From the NCBI GenBank assembly GCA_903813345.2, contig CAIIXF020000001.1:22651915-22715914 (forward strand): a stretch of 64,000 nt of DNA. The letters run 5' to 3'. The notes below the pieces were generated by a model that searched no databases, was not told the DNA's origin, and saw only the letters and a list, made by a program, of their open reading frames with translations. Source of the DNA: Owenia fusiformis (Eukaryota > Annelida > Polychaeta > Sabellida > Oweniidae). A program made the position numbers and the translations under genes. The first letter of the stretch is position 1. Each line of letters opens with the position of its first letter. Of the stretch, positions 53,086-64,000 are shown in pieces.

Positions 53086-56000
53086 TTAATTGAGAAATTG
53101 AGTTCTTGCCCGCCTTGGGGACTGGTCCATGGCACTTTTATACATATCTGAGTAAACTTTCACCATATTGTCATTGAAGAGTTGTCTATGGGACTTGCCC
53201 GTGTAGTCTGCAGCCCTTGCACTCCAGTAGGAGTTGTCATCTAGGTGCACAAGACTGGAAAATACAGAATTAAAATATGATATCCAAATATATTATGCTT
53301 GACATATCCAAATTATTGAAACTTACTCGCTACGTTTCAATGAACATCTTCTTCAGGCACTTAATAATAGATTTACATTGTTGAAAAATTTTATCTTATT
53401 AAAAACTGTGAGATATATAGAGAAACTGGAGTGAGGTTTAACAAAGTATTTTCATTCAAATAAAGAGAACTGATTGTAATTATAATGCAGCACACATATT
53501 AATAAAAATTGATGTATTTTCATTCTGATATACATTTTAAAATACATTTATTAGTAAATAAAAATTAAAACTGAAGTTTGTGGTATATTAGTTTGCAGTA
53601 TGCGGTGATAAAAAATATGAATAAAGACAATGTCAAATTTCAATCTCATTACTTATGTCATGTCGCTAGTTAAAGGGGCAATAAGGACTGTAGAGAAAAT
53701 AGGAAAGTTTTTTCATTTTTTCTGAGCTATCAAGGCAACATTTGGTTTAACATCTTCTTTGACATATCTATTTTCTTAAAATGTATGGATAAATGATCAA
53801 TTTCAGCATTAAGAAGTATAAATTCAGTTCAAAGCTTCAAAAAGGGGACTTCCACTTTTATATTTTTAAGATCCACCATGTTTCAAAAGGAATATGAGCT
53901 AAAATAATGTTTATCTAGGGGGTTTCTTTGTAGATAATAAAAATAGATGTTAGTCTTGATGAAATATCAAAACTTATTTTGACACTGGTCCATGATCGTT
54001 GAATGGCCCCTCTGCACTAATTATTGCACCTTTAACATTGACATGTATTATGAATGGAAACTAGAACTAGAGGAAGGTACAAGCACATGCACAATGCTTC
54101 TTTTTATTTGAAAATTTTGATTCCATATTTGATTTTTACACAAATGTATTAAAGGAAAACCCACCACAGGTTAATATAGAATTGAAGCATATGTCAGCCT
54201 ATGATTTTTAAGTAAGATTGTACATGAGTTACAATGTATGCAGTTAAACATGAGACAAACTGGGCAAAATTGGAAAATTGGCGAAATTTTAATATGGCGA
54301 ATTTAGTTGCCTAAGGATAAATATCTGTGAAATAGGTGAATTTGACAGCATATGTAAAGCCTATGATATATAGGTAAGATCATTACATTGTTTGCAGTTC
54401 AACATGAGACAAATTGGGCAAAATTGGCGTTTTAATATGGTGAATTTGGTAGCCTAAGCATATGCCAGCCTATGATTAATACATGAGTTAAATTGTATGC
54501 AGTGAAACATGAGACAAAGTCGAGTGTTTAGGATTAATGCATTTTAACTCATCAAAAGTGCATGCCTACCTATGTGAGTATAACATTATGAAATGAAACA
54601 ATAATAATAAAAGTTAGTAACCTTGCAATGCATAGTGCTACCCTAGTACCTCCTATTCCTGTCCAAGTCAATGGCCAGTTCATCTATGGAGTCAATATCA
54701 TCAGAGGTATAGTAATCTAGATTCCGTCTGGGGCTACGAGGTGACTGAAAACATTGTTTAACATTACTAATTGTGTAAACACAATACTTTGAACTGTTGT
54801 GCATTGCTTTATTTCCCTTACATGTTTAAGTTAAATCAATATGTCTGGTTTGTGACTTTAACATCCAAAAAGATTAACAAAACATAAAAAATGAGGAATT
54901 TGTGAGAATGACATCATAAATCAATTTATTGTGTATTACAGAATGTTAAGGAATAACTGTATTCAGGTACTTACTGTATATAATGATGTTAAAGATCTAT
55001 TAAGGCGTTCCTGAGACCGACTCCTAGCAAGAGCACGCTCCACCCTGGCATCCACTGAGAGTCTAGGGGAGATATATGGGTCATCCCCAAGTCTGTTCCT
55101 GAGTGAGGATTTGAACAAGAGAGGACTAATGGGGCGGGGTGGGGGACGGATAATCGGGGCAGAGTAGCCACGCGTGTGACGTGGAGATCTTGGTGATAAA
55201 GTATAGTCTGGAGCCCTCAGTTCTAGGACATCATCTGTAATAAGCAAGTATATGTATGGTTCACACATCAAATACATTTGCATTAAATACATCAAGTATG
55301 GATCAGTGGATAAATGGATGCTTTGAGCTGAACAAGATATCAGTATGGATCAGTGGTTAAATGGATGCTTTGAGCAGAACACAATAAATGGATGCTTTGA
55401 GCTGAACTATCAGTATGGATCAGTGGATAAATGGATGCTTTGAGTGAACATGATATCAGTGAACGCTTAGAGATGAGCACCATATCAGCAGATAATTAGA
55501 GTTGGACACTATAATGTCTGATAATAGTTTAAACACAATATACCTGTGGATGCTTAGAGTGAAACACCACATCAGTGGATGATACAATATTCAAATACTA
55601 TATGTGAATCAGTTAATGATTTGAGTTCAACACTGTATCAGTGAAAGCTTTCAGTAACTATGATAAATAGTACCTACCATCGCTACTATAATCTCTATCT
55701 AGTTGGGTACTAGAGAGGATTGGTCTTGGTTGTCTTGTGCTCTCACGCATCGCCTGCAAATGGTCAATAGACAAATTAATACTATTTATCTTATTAAAGT
55801 GTTGCCTATTTTACAAAATAACCCAGGCCTAACTAGGTGTATTGAAAGAGCTATCTCAGGGATGGCTTTTACATACATATGACAATCAATCTAAATTTAT
55901 TTATGATTTTAAGAAATAAAGAGTATTCATTATTAAACCAGAACAACGGCAACGCCAAAGCGTAGCGAATCCCATCGAACAGAAATGGCTGGCATTTTTA

Positions 56001-59000
56001 CAAACGAATAGCAAATATCATAAAACAACACACCAGAAAGGCCACCATTTTCAAAATGGTTGCTCACTAGCCAAGTTGTCATCAGAAGAAATAATATGCT
56101 TTTAAGTAGCCACCTCTAAAATTTTTGAAAAATCGCACACGTACTTGTAAAACACACACATAAAAATGTTGGCCATTTTTCAAAATGGCCGACTACTCCC
56201 CAAAGTTTTATTAGACAATGTGCCATGCTTAAAGTATTCACATATCAAATATGAACAAAATCGCTCCACTACTTTTCGAGTTATAGTAAAATATGTTAAA
56301 ATGGCGGCCATTTTTCAAAATGGTCACCTTCTACCAAAAGTGTCATTAGAAATAGACAGTGTGTCATGCTTATAGTATTCACATACCAAATATGAACAAA
56401 ATCGCTCCACTACTTTTCTAGTTATAGTAAAATATGTTAAAATCGTGGCCATTTTTCAAATTTTTTTCAAAATGGCCGCCTTCTACCAAAAGTGTCATAG
56501 GACAGTGTGCCATGCTTATAGTATTCACATACCAAATATGAACAAAATCGCTCCACTACTTTTCGAGTTATAGTAACATACGTTAAAATGGCAGCCATTT
56601 TTCAAATTTTTTTTCAAAATGGCCGCCTTCTACCAAAAGTGTCATAGGACAGTGTGCTATGCTTATAGTATTCACATACCAAATATGAACAAAATCGCTC
56701 CACTACTTTTCGAGTTATAGTAAAATACGTTAAAATGGCGGCCATTTTTCAAAATGGCCGCCTTCTACCAAAAGTGTCTTTAGACAGTGTGCAATGCTTA
56801 TAGTATTCACATACCATATATGAACAAAATCGCTCCACTATTTTTTGAGTTACAGCAAAAATCGTAAAACGACGCGTAAAGGCCGCCATTTTTCAAGATG
56901 GCTGTCATGTGCTTCTTTAATATCTACATTTGTAGCATTATTATTGTCCTTTATCATTTTTTTACATTTAAAACATATTGCTATAACAGTTTTACATATT
57001 GCACCTAAATTACTGTAAAATCGGCACTAAAATGGCCGCCATTTTGAAATGAGTGGCCATTTTGAAAATCAGCTTTCGAGCAGAACTTCTACCCCCATAG
57101 GGTATATGTGTACAAAATATGAACAAAATCGGGCCAACGGTATTTGAGTTATTGCCCGGACGGACGGACGGACGGACGGAGGCGTTCCCTATATCCCTCC
57201 GAACTTCGTTCGATGGGATAATGAAAGGAGTCCATATACTTTTGCATGCAACTGTACTTCTATATTCATGGAATTACAGTATTTCTATCAAAGTAGTACT
57301 CTAATTGCTATAATCTGATCATGACATGCGATTGAGAATATTTCTTTTTATAATGAAGACAAAAACATATTACTTACAATAGATGATGCAAAAAAGTTTG
57401 ATAAGTGATACAACAGAACTACACATGCACATTTAACTTAATTAAAAGATATATTTTTGGATATTTTAAAAACATCTAGGAACCAATCAGATTTCAGACA
57501 AACCAGGAGTGTGCTTATCTAACACCAAGTCTACCCCCTCCCCCCATTAGTCTCGATTCAAAACCCTGGACCCCCCTCCCCTTATCATTATCTATTATCT
57601 ACTTGTGTACAAGGTGTGAGAGTGGCAAAGTAGCCTAAAGCAAGACAAGAGAGACAATTCTATAAAGTGCTGCATATTATGGTCATTACCTTTCGCACCA
57701 AGGCTCTATTGCGAAAGTAAGGATAGTCGTACAAGTAATCATCATTATAAACAGTTGTACTGTAAGTGCCATCTATAAATATACATAGTACTAATGTACA
57801 ATAAGGTACGGGTGCTATCTTGTAATGCTTTGCTATCTAGTACTTATGCACTATATTTGGGAGAAGGGGGAGGGCTATCCTGATTTGGTACATCCAAAAG
57901 CCCTGATATAGTAAGCCTATAATTCTGAACCCACAACAATGAGTATTTAAGAATCAGGCATGATGTAATGATGAGGTTGCCATGCCTACATGTAAATAAA
58001 CAATGTGAAACACAGACATCCCTTTAACCTATAAACCATGCAGAAAACTAAACAGTTTTAGTACATAAAATAAAATTATGTGAAGAATCAATCTAAAAAA
58101 CTACAGCAAAACCTGTAGGATAATTATCAAACTCAATTCCATTCCATGATCGAACACAAAAACACGCGTTCACTGCTTAAATGTGAAAAACCCTTTTGAT
58201 TCTTCATATAATTTGAAACAGTTGGATAGGATCATAACAATGATATCAAAGGGTAGTTTTCACAAATTTAATATTCTTCTGTCTCTATCACAAAGATATA
58301 CAACAAATAATGTGTACAAACTGTCAGAATGTCAGCGTGATATTTTTTCCATTTTATTATTGGAAAAATACAGCATCCAATACAGTGATTAGTTAGAATG
58401 CTATCCAAGCCACGATGCAACAAGAGGTTAAACTGCAAGCACTATAACCAAGCAAACATTCAACATCAACCATCAGTGCCACCTATATGTTTACCTTTAC
58501 AACTGAGTGTGTATGATGCCCATCTGGATGGTGATGGTATGAGTGGCCCCAGTATCGTTTACCCGTATATCTCCTATAGAGGGCGCACACTGTGCAATTC
58601 TTCTCTGTGTGAGGGTTTAGGCAGTGGGGGCAATATTCTGTATGTACATATAGGGTCATATTTTAACACAATTCAAAAAACAAATATATAAAACTGGTAT
58701 TTATCACATACTATGTAGAAATCTAGTGATTTGATTGGTTGCTTTCTATGACGTATTTCCCGTATCACATGAATTTCATATGATACGAGCACATGTACCA
58801 CACGTTGTCTATGGTAACGAAATGACGTCATACAACTTCATTCTATTCTTTCCTAATTCAGAATGACGTCACATCGCTATGTTACTATTTCTTAGAAATG
58901 ATGAATTCGTCATTTGAGGAACTAGAAGTTAAAACGACAAAGAAAGCTACCAATAAAATCACTAGATTTCTACATAGTATGTGATAAAATCGTCATCACA

Positions 59001-61820
59001 CGTTTCAGCGTATGTGATACAGGAAATATTCCACTCATTAAAAGAGTATCACCACTCAAGCTGCGCTTTCGTGGTTATACAATTTTTACTTTCGTAGAAT
59101 ATTTCCCGTATCACATGCTGAAACGTGTAATAACTGATATTATTCATATTCAATAAACAGCTTGTATGTGTCATTACTAAACTATGTATCAGTATATTTA
59201 TTTATGTACTTTATATGTAGACAATGTAGGCCCCAAATGGATACACCCCATCATGTAACATTGATTTCTAGTTTGTAACAATGAGTTTATTCGAAGCAGT
59301 GGTATGACGTATAAAAAATCAGAAAATGCACATTACTAAAAACTTATTGTACGTAAGAATCAAAATTACTTATAATTAATTGTCATTGACTGATGATTAT
59401 ATAATCTATATATAAAATACACATTTTGGAATTATATTATAAATAGCACATGTTACCAATTATGAAAGAATTTATTTATGTCCTATGATTTCTATCAATA
59501 AGAGCCTATTATAAAATGTGTATATTTTTAATTATACTGAATTTCAATACAATTAATGAGGTTACTAAATTGTTTAAGATTATTGAACCAAAACTGACCT
59601 CTAGTGGTGACCTTGACCCCTCGTGTAGGTGAAATAGATCGACTCCTAGACATTGTTGAGTTTGAGGTTCCCGACGTAGCTTTTTTCTTCTTCTTTTTCT
59701 TGCCGCCTGGAGGTGGCGACCCTGGCGTTCTGCCTATCAGACTTTTGTCCAACTGAAACATTCAACAATATCAGTATTTGTAGTTACGATGAATTGTGAT
59801 TAGATTAAAGCAATTATTTCAAGTGTATGTGTGTACCCTGATAATGTTAAATTAGTTTAAGATTGTATTCCGTGAACAATAGTATTATTTGAGGCTTAGT
59901 GATAAATAATAGAAAACAAGGCTTTAGACTACTTGTGTCTTAATAGACACTTAAAGGTGAAAGAATTAGTGCAGAGGGGCCATTCAACGATCATGGACCA
60001 GTGTCAAAATATATTCAAGTTTGAATATTTCATCAAGACCAACATATATTTTTATTATCTCGAAAGAAACCCCCTGGATGAACATTATTTCAGCTGATAT
60101 TCCTCTTGAAACGTGATGGATCTTAAAAATCTATACGTGGGACTCCCTTTATAGAAGCTTTGGACTGAATTAAAACTTCTTAATGCTTAAATTGATAGTT
60201 TATCCATACATTTTAAGAAAATAGGTATGTCAAAGAAGATGTTAAGCCGAATGTTGCCCTGATAGCTCAGAAAAAGTAAAATTCTTTGAATTTTCTCTCT
60301 ACAGGCCTTGTTGCCCCTTAATTGAAAATGTAAGTTTTTGCGATTTTATTCATTTTGGGAGAACAACAAGAGGCTGAGTCTCTTTAAAAGATCATCAAAT
60401 GTTACAAGACAGCTCCGTACCTTCCTAACCACAAATGGCGCTTTATTGTCGTCATCTTCCTCCAATGAGATTTCAGCCATTTGTCGCCGCATTGAGGGTG
60501 ATGGAGATCTGGAACGAGAAATTGACGACATTGTCGGTTGTTCGTAATGTTCTTTCTCAACTTGTATATACACGGGAGACCTACAGGAGGAAATAATGAG
60601 CAACATTCACCATAAAGCAAGCAAAAACAAAGAACAATAACAGTATAATGCCTCAGTCACATTTGCTCCAATTTTCACTACGGGCCCAGCCGATTGAGTA
60701 TTTTGTTCAAAATTGAATACAATATTGAGCAAAACACTCAATCGGATGGGCGCTGGCCGATGGATTGGAGCAAATGTGACCCGGGCATAAGCGAAAAAGA
60801 ACTAAAGTAAAACCTGTCTAAGTGGAACACTTTTGGTACCTCTTTAAAGTGTTCCACTTGGGAGGTGTTCAACTTATTGAGGTTCATTTACATTAAGTCA
60901 CTTAATATAGGGACACTGAAAAGTGTTCCACTAACAGAGGTGTTCCACTTTACAGGTTTCACTCTATAAAATAATGACAGTTAATTATACAACTTAAAAA
61001 GCAACTAAATATCACTTTAAACTATTGAACGCTAAAATAATCTATTGCGTAGGTTAAATGCTTAATCTATTTATAGTTTATTCAGGATCATTGACCCTGG
61101 AATAATATGTTATCAAGATTATGTTTTTATTATCTTTTATCATGCTATATAAGAAATGTTATGCTGATACTCCACTGAAAATCATATAAATGGAGAAATA
61201 ATATCTAAATGTGCAATATTAAAAAATAACCAAAATGCAATACCGAAATGTGCAATATTAAAATGTGCAATATCTAAATATAATGTGTAAAAGTAAACAA
61301 TTTTGAGATGGTTGAATATATAGATGTGCAATATTGAAATAGATTATACATGTAGAGGTAATTAATTGTCTTCAGGTGCAATAAGTTTTAATTAATTAAT
61401 CTCATTAGGCACAGGTATTTAGTGTCAGATTGAATCAATGTATAATTACACCAGTCATCAATCATTGATATAAGCCCCAATTAATAGATATTAAACATTA
61501 ATTCATAATCCAAGACATCAAATTTGGTGAAATATGATGCAGGGAAGAAAATGCAAAGAAGCTTACGAATGTAAGAAAAATGTAAAAATCTATTATCGTA
61601 CTATAAAGTAAATAAATAATAAAAAGCACATGTAATATATAACTTTGATAGAAAAGTTGTTAAAATTGTGAAAAAGCCAATTAGACAGTACAAGGAACTT
61701 CCTCAATTAAAAAGGAGGGGGGGGGCAGTAAACCACAAATCTAAATCAGATCACATACCTTTGGCGGGATCTTGATCGTCGTGGAGATGTAGATCGCCTG
61801 CCTGTCTGGAAATCTTCATC
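53086..61820 (-). CDS. Unrecognised Ser/Arg/Pro-rich protein, last eight exons
   Basis: Exons in order: 61759-61820, 60421-60580, 59599-59752, 57690-57772, 55678-55753, 54975-55234, 54650-54744 and 53086-53254 (stop TAA 53088-53086). All junctions are GT-AG and all phases agree, giving 352 residues of the C-terminus; the 5' part lies beyond position 64000. The chain looks largely disordered: SP and SR repeats (RRSTSPRRSRSRQRSP, SRSRSPSPSMRR), a poly-Lys block GGKKKKKKKA, a Tyr-rich piece NDDYLYDYPYFRNRALVRK, RS-rich ARVERALARSRSQERL, an acidic SDDIDSIDELAIDLD, and an ordered-looking tail WSARAADYTGKSHRQLFNDN. Many SP sites suggest proline-directed phosphorylation. The SR runs alone do not make it a splicing factor; a cytoskeletal scaffold is equally possible. 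I do not recognise the family. Confidence 0.82.
53670..54035 (+). mobile_element. 366-bp piggyBac-like MITE, copy 1
   Basis: TTAAAGGGGCAATAAGG at the left, TTATTGCACCTTTAA at the right; TTAA at both ends and inverted AGGKGCAATA termini. No coding capacity. It lies in the last intron of the Ser/Arg/Pro-rich gene. Confidence 0.8.
55290..55480. repeat. Degenerate tandem repeat upstream of an acceptor
   Basis: Several imperfect units around TATGGATCAGTGGATAAATG and GATGCTTTGAG. It lies about 55 bp upstream (gene sense) of the 260-nt exon ending at 55234. Weaker echoes (ATCAGTGGATGA, CAGTGAACGCTTAGAG) continue to about 55650. Confidence 0.7.
55935..57225. repeat. Long dispersed repeat with ~135-147-bp internal units and a (GGAC)n tail
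   Basis: Five to six internal units share AATATGAACAAAATCGCTCC, ACTACTTTTCGAGTTATAG and the palindromic AAAATGGCGGCCATTTT. Spacing between units is 141, 146, 147 and 135 bp. The block ends in (GGAC)n at 57157-57180 and GTTCGATGGGAT. Its start carries the inverse ATCCCATCGAAC near 55968, so the whole unit has inverted ends. Non-coding; short open frames here are by-products. Confidence 0.75.
57226..57689. other. Intron sequence, no gene seen
   Basis: Ordinary AT-rich intron of the minus-strand gene; a C-rich patch lies at 57530-57590. Confidence 0.5.
58702..58987. mobile_element. MITE with ~44-bp inverted ends
   Basis: TATCACATACTATGTAGAAA at the left is mirrored by TTTCTACATAGTATGTGATA at the right, continuing through TCTAGTGATTT / AAATCACTAGA and GCTTTCT / AGAAAGC. 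The interior contains CCCGTATCACATG and GACGTCA words. Located in an intron of the minus-strand gene. Confidence 0.8.
58997..59131. repeat. Adjacent foldback sharing CGTATCACATG words
   Basis: CACACGTTTCAGCGTATGTG at the left is mirrored by CACATGCTGAAACGTGTAA at the right, with GGAAATATTC / GAATATTTCC inside. It starts 9 bp after the preceding MITE and shares its internal word, so the two probably belong to one larger element. Confidence 0.7.
59951..60321 (-). mobile_element. 371-bp piggyBac-like MITE, copy 2 (inverted)
   Basis: Same element as 53670-54035 in the opposite orientation, again bounded by TTAA. It shares GAGGGGCCATTCAACGATCA and CCTGATAGCTCAGAAAAAG-type stretches with copy 1 (complemented). 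It lies 100 bp from the donor of the 160-nt exon. Confidence 0.8.
60649..60790. mobile_element. 140-bp palindromic MITE
   Basis: ATGCCTCAGTCACATTTGCT at the left is mirrored by AGCAAATGTGACCCGGGCAT at the right; ACTCAATCGGATGGGC and GCCCAGCCGATTGAGT pair inside, so nearly the whole element is a hairpin. Solo left ends of the same family occur near 6288 and 26550. Confidence 0.8.
60791..61758. other. Intron sequence, no gene seen
   Basis: Contains a small inverted stretch at 60812-60960 (AAAGTGTTCCACTT several times in both orientations) and a run of AATGTGCAATAT words near 61210-61340. Otherwise featureless. Confidence 0.5.
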
Positions 61821-62463
61821 CTGCAAAATACAACAAATAAAATGAACAAAAGCATTACTGCTATAATGCACCTAGTTGAAAAAATTTATTTACTCAATAT
61901 GTACTAAATAAATTACATGCACTACTCAATAAATATTCTATACTCATTCTCACTTTATAACCTAAAATGAGGTTTCTTATTAACTTCGTAAATGGTTTTA
62001 ATAATTCCTAAAGGTGATTAGACACTGGAGGATCCAGGGGGGGGGCGCCAGTGTTAGATATTCAAAAAAATATTGTAACACCTATTAGTGGTTAGTCTAG
62101 GCCAGATTACACATCCTCTCCCCCTAACATGGCTCCTTGGGGTCAGGCAACTGAACGAAACTGAAACAATGGGGGAGGGGTGGGACCAGGGGGCCAATTA
62201 ATGCGCTTTTTGGGCATTACTGCGGGCCTTATCTTTTAATTTTTGGCCAAATAATTTAAAAAAATAGGCTTTCAATTTTCAAATTCTTTTTCTATACAAG
62301 CCAAAATATATTTTCTCAGATTTGAAATGGTGGACCCCTTGTAAGTTAATTCAGATCCACCCCTGCTACCGATTTACTAACCTCTGTCTAGACTTTCTAG
62401 AACATTTGAGTGAATATACCACTAATATACAACAAAACAAAGAGCCACAAAGTATATACTGTA

Positions 62464-63934
62464 CTAGCACGCCTTACCATCGCGTAAGCAGGCGTCACCG
62501 TACAGCGTCAAAAAATAGCGGAGTACAGTTTTCTGTACGGTAACGCAAATTAACTGCTTTGAAGCAAAAACTATGACAAGGGTTTAAAAAAATTAATTTG
62601 ATGAAAACTAATACGATTTCATGTGAAATAAAAACAGCATTCTCTTAGAAATGGTTTTAACTAACTGATTATGATAAATGTTTTACGAGCACTGTTCGGA
62701 TTTTTTCTGAGTGAATCGGCCCACATAATCGACCCAAGTGAAAAAAGGTTGTTTTTTCACATTTCGTTTGGTTATTATTTTCCCTGCCGTCTGAGAGTAT
62801 GGATTATTTTTTTGAGAAAATGTATTTGTTGACTACACATTTTAGAACGGGCGAAGATTCAGCAAACAACCATGCATTATGTATATTTAAAAAAGATCAA
62901 ATTTGAACGGTGACGCACCAGCTGTACGGTGACGCCATGCTTTGATGAACTAAATGAGACTAAGATTGTATGAAATGGAAACTCTGGAGTATGATCATTT
63001 GTTCATATATAGCGCCGTTACATGCATAATGGAAGGTTACTGGAAATGTATGATACGGTAAAGATCATGAAACCAAAAACTCTCTTGTTGCTATGTTATT
63101 GATGTTTTAAAACAAGGGATGTCACAAGTAAATCTCATCTTGCATGTGTGACTTTTTAGGATGAAAGATGCAATATATTGCATGGGGTAAAGATGGCTGT
63201 GTAGGCTATCTTTGTCAGTCATATGAGAAAAGTCTGGTTTAGTTCAAATGATACCAAAGCATTACGTCAACTTTCAAATAGTTAATTCCATGAAAACTAA
63301 AAATATCGAAATTGATACTTCCTGTCCGCCATCTTAAATGCGAAGGCGACGGCTGTAACCTTCGCTTGATACTTACCAGTGATAATGTACATGTAGATCT
63401 GACGCTTCTTTACCTCTTGTTCGAACAGTAAGCTTAGAGCTCTTCATAAAATCTAAGGAAGCGTCACCGTACAGCTGATGCGTCACCGTACAGTTCTGAT
63501 CTTTTTTGAATAAATACACTGAATGATTTTTTGCCGAATATTCATCTGTTCTAAAATGTGTAGATAACAAATACATATTCTCATAAAAATAATCCATACT
63601 CTCAGACGACAGAAAAAATAATAACCAAACGAAAAGTGAAAAAAACAACATTTTTCTCTCGAGTTGATTATGTGGGCCGATCCAGTCAGAAAAAATCCGA
63701 GCAGTGCTCGAAAAACTTTTGTCATAATTAGAAAGCTAAAACCATTCTTAAGAGAATGCTGTTTTTATTACACCCGAAATCGTATTTATTTACGTCTAAT
63801 TAATCTTTTTAAAACCCTCATTATAGTTTTTGCTTCAACTAAGTTAAATTTCGTCACCGTACAGAAAACTGTACTACTGTATTTTTTGACGCTGTACGGT
63901 GACGCCTGCTTACGCGATGGTTAGGCGTGACTAG
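62464..63934. mobile_element. 1.47-kb inverted-repeat element with GTCACCGTACAG iterons
   Basis: The left arm (62464-62945) and right arm (63450-63934) are reverse complements over nearly 480 bp, from CTAGCACGCC / GGCGTGACTAG at the tips through ACCATCGCGTAAGCAGG. The word GTCACCGTACAG or its complement occurs about eight times, clustered at the outer and inner ends of both arms. The 500-bp middle contains the dispersed repeat at 63285-63385. No transposase is present. It lies upstream (gene sense) of the first visible exon of the minus-strand gene, so probably in an intron. Confidence 0.85.
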
Positions 63935-64000
63935 GGCACTTTAAACATGAAGGGCATCAAAAGTACACAATAAGCTAGATACAAGTGGTAACCTCATTCG

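Noticed and set aside
58183-58691. Two plus-strand open frames of 69 and 97 codons
   Set aside because: No domain, no exon-like flanks, and they lie in an intron of the minus-strand gene.
62700-63725. Open frames of 80-92 codons in the inverted-repeat arms
   Set aside because: They are mirrored in both arms, contain no domain, and are explained by the foldback element.

Overview
The window is animal nuclear DNA. It is AT-rich, its genes are split into many small exons with GT-AG junctions, and it is packed with miniature inverted-repeat elements, foldback elements and minisatellites. The gene content (CC2D2A, MRPL55, NPRL2, a peptide-type GPCR, a collagen-CTLD lectin) and the repeat style suggest a marine invertebrate bilaterian. 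The phylum cannot be fixed from the sequence.

Layout. Positions 1-43245 on the minus strand hold nearly all of CC2D2A, a ciliary transition-zone scaffold. I placed 40 coding exons whose phases agree at every junction, about 1721 codons; the last part of the C-terminus lies left of position 1. Two intronless plus-strand genes sit inside its introns: a secreted collectin-like C-type lectin (10282-10932) and a rhodopsin-class receptor of FMRFamide-receptor type (20804-21901). A tRNA-like Pol III unit follows the receptor. Positions 43246-47872 are a transposon-rich spacer with nested insertions. On the plus strand MRPL55 (two exons, ending 48827) is followed 77 bp later by a full-length intronless NPRL2 (48905-50089). 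Positions 53086-61820 on the minus strand carry the last eight exons of a Ser/Arg/Pro-rich gene that I do not recognise; its 5' part lies right of the window.

The genes do not form one pathway. CC2D2A acts at the base of cilia, MRPL55 in the mitochondrial ribosome, and NPRL2 in the GATOR1 complex that restrains TORC1.

The most unusual signal is in the non-coding part. At least four minisatellites in CC2D2A appear to have grown out of a splice junction, so that each repeat unit carries a copy of the real 5' splice site (122-bp, 31-bp and 16-bp units) or overlaps the real 3' splice site (32-bp unit). Beside these lie several terminal-inverted-repeat elements whose ends are filled with family-specific short words (GCGGGAC, GCGTGA, GTCACCGTACAG, GCGCTAACGCGC). 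Several have readable target-site duplications: TTAA, TA, and 6, 7 or 9 bp. A roughly 130-bp element family is present in nine copies that all read in the same direction, antisense to CC2D2A in every copy, and it carries an acceptor-like motif.
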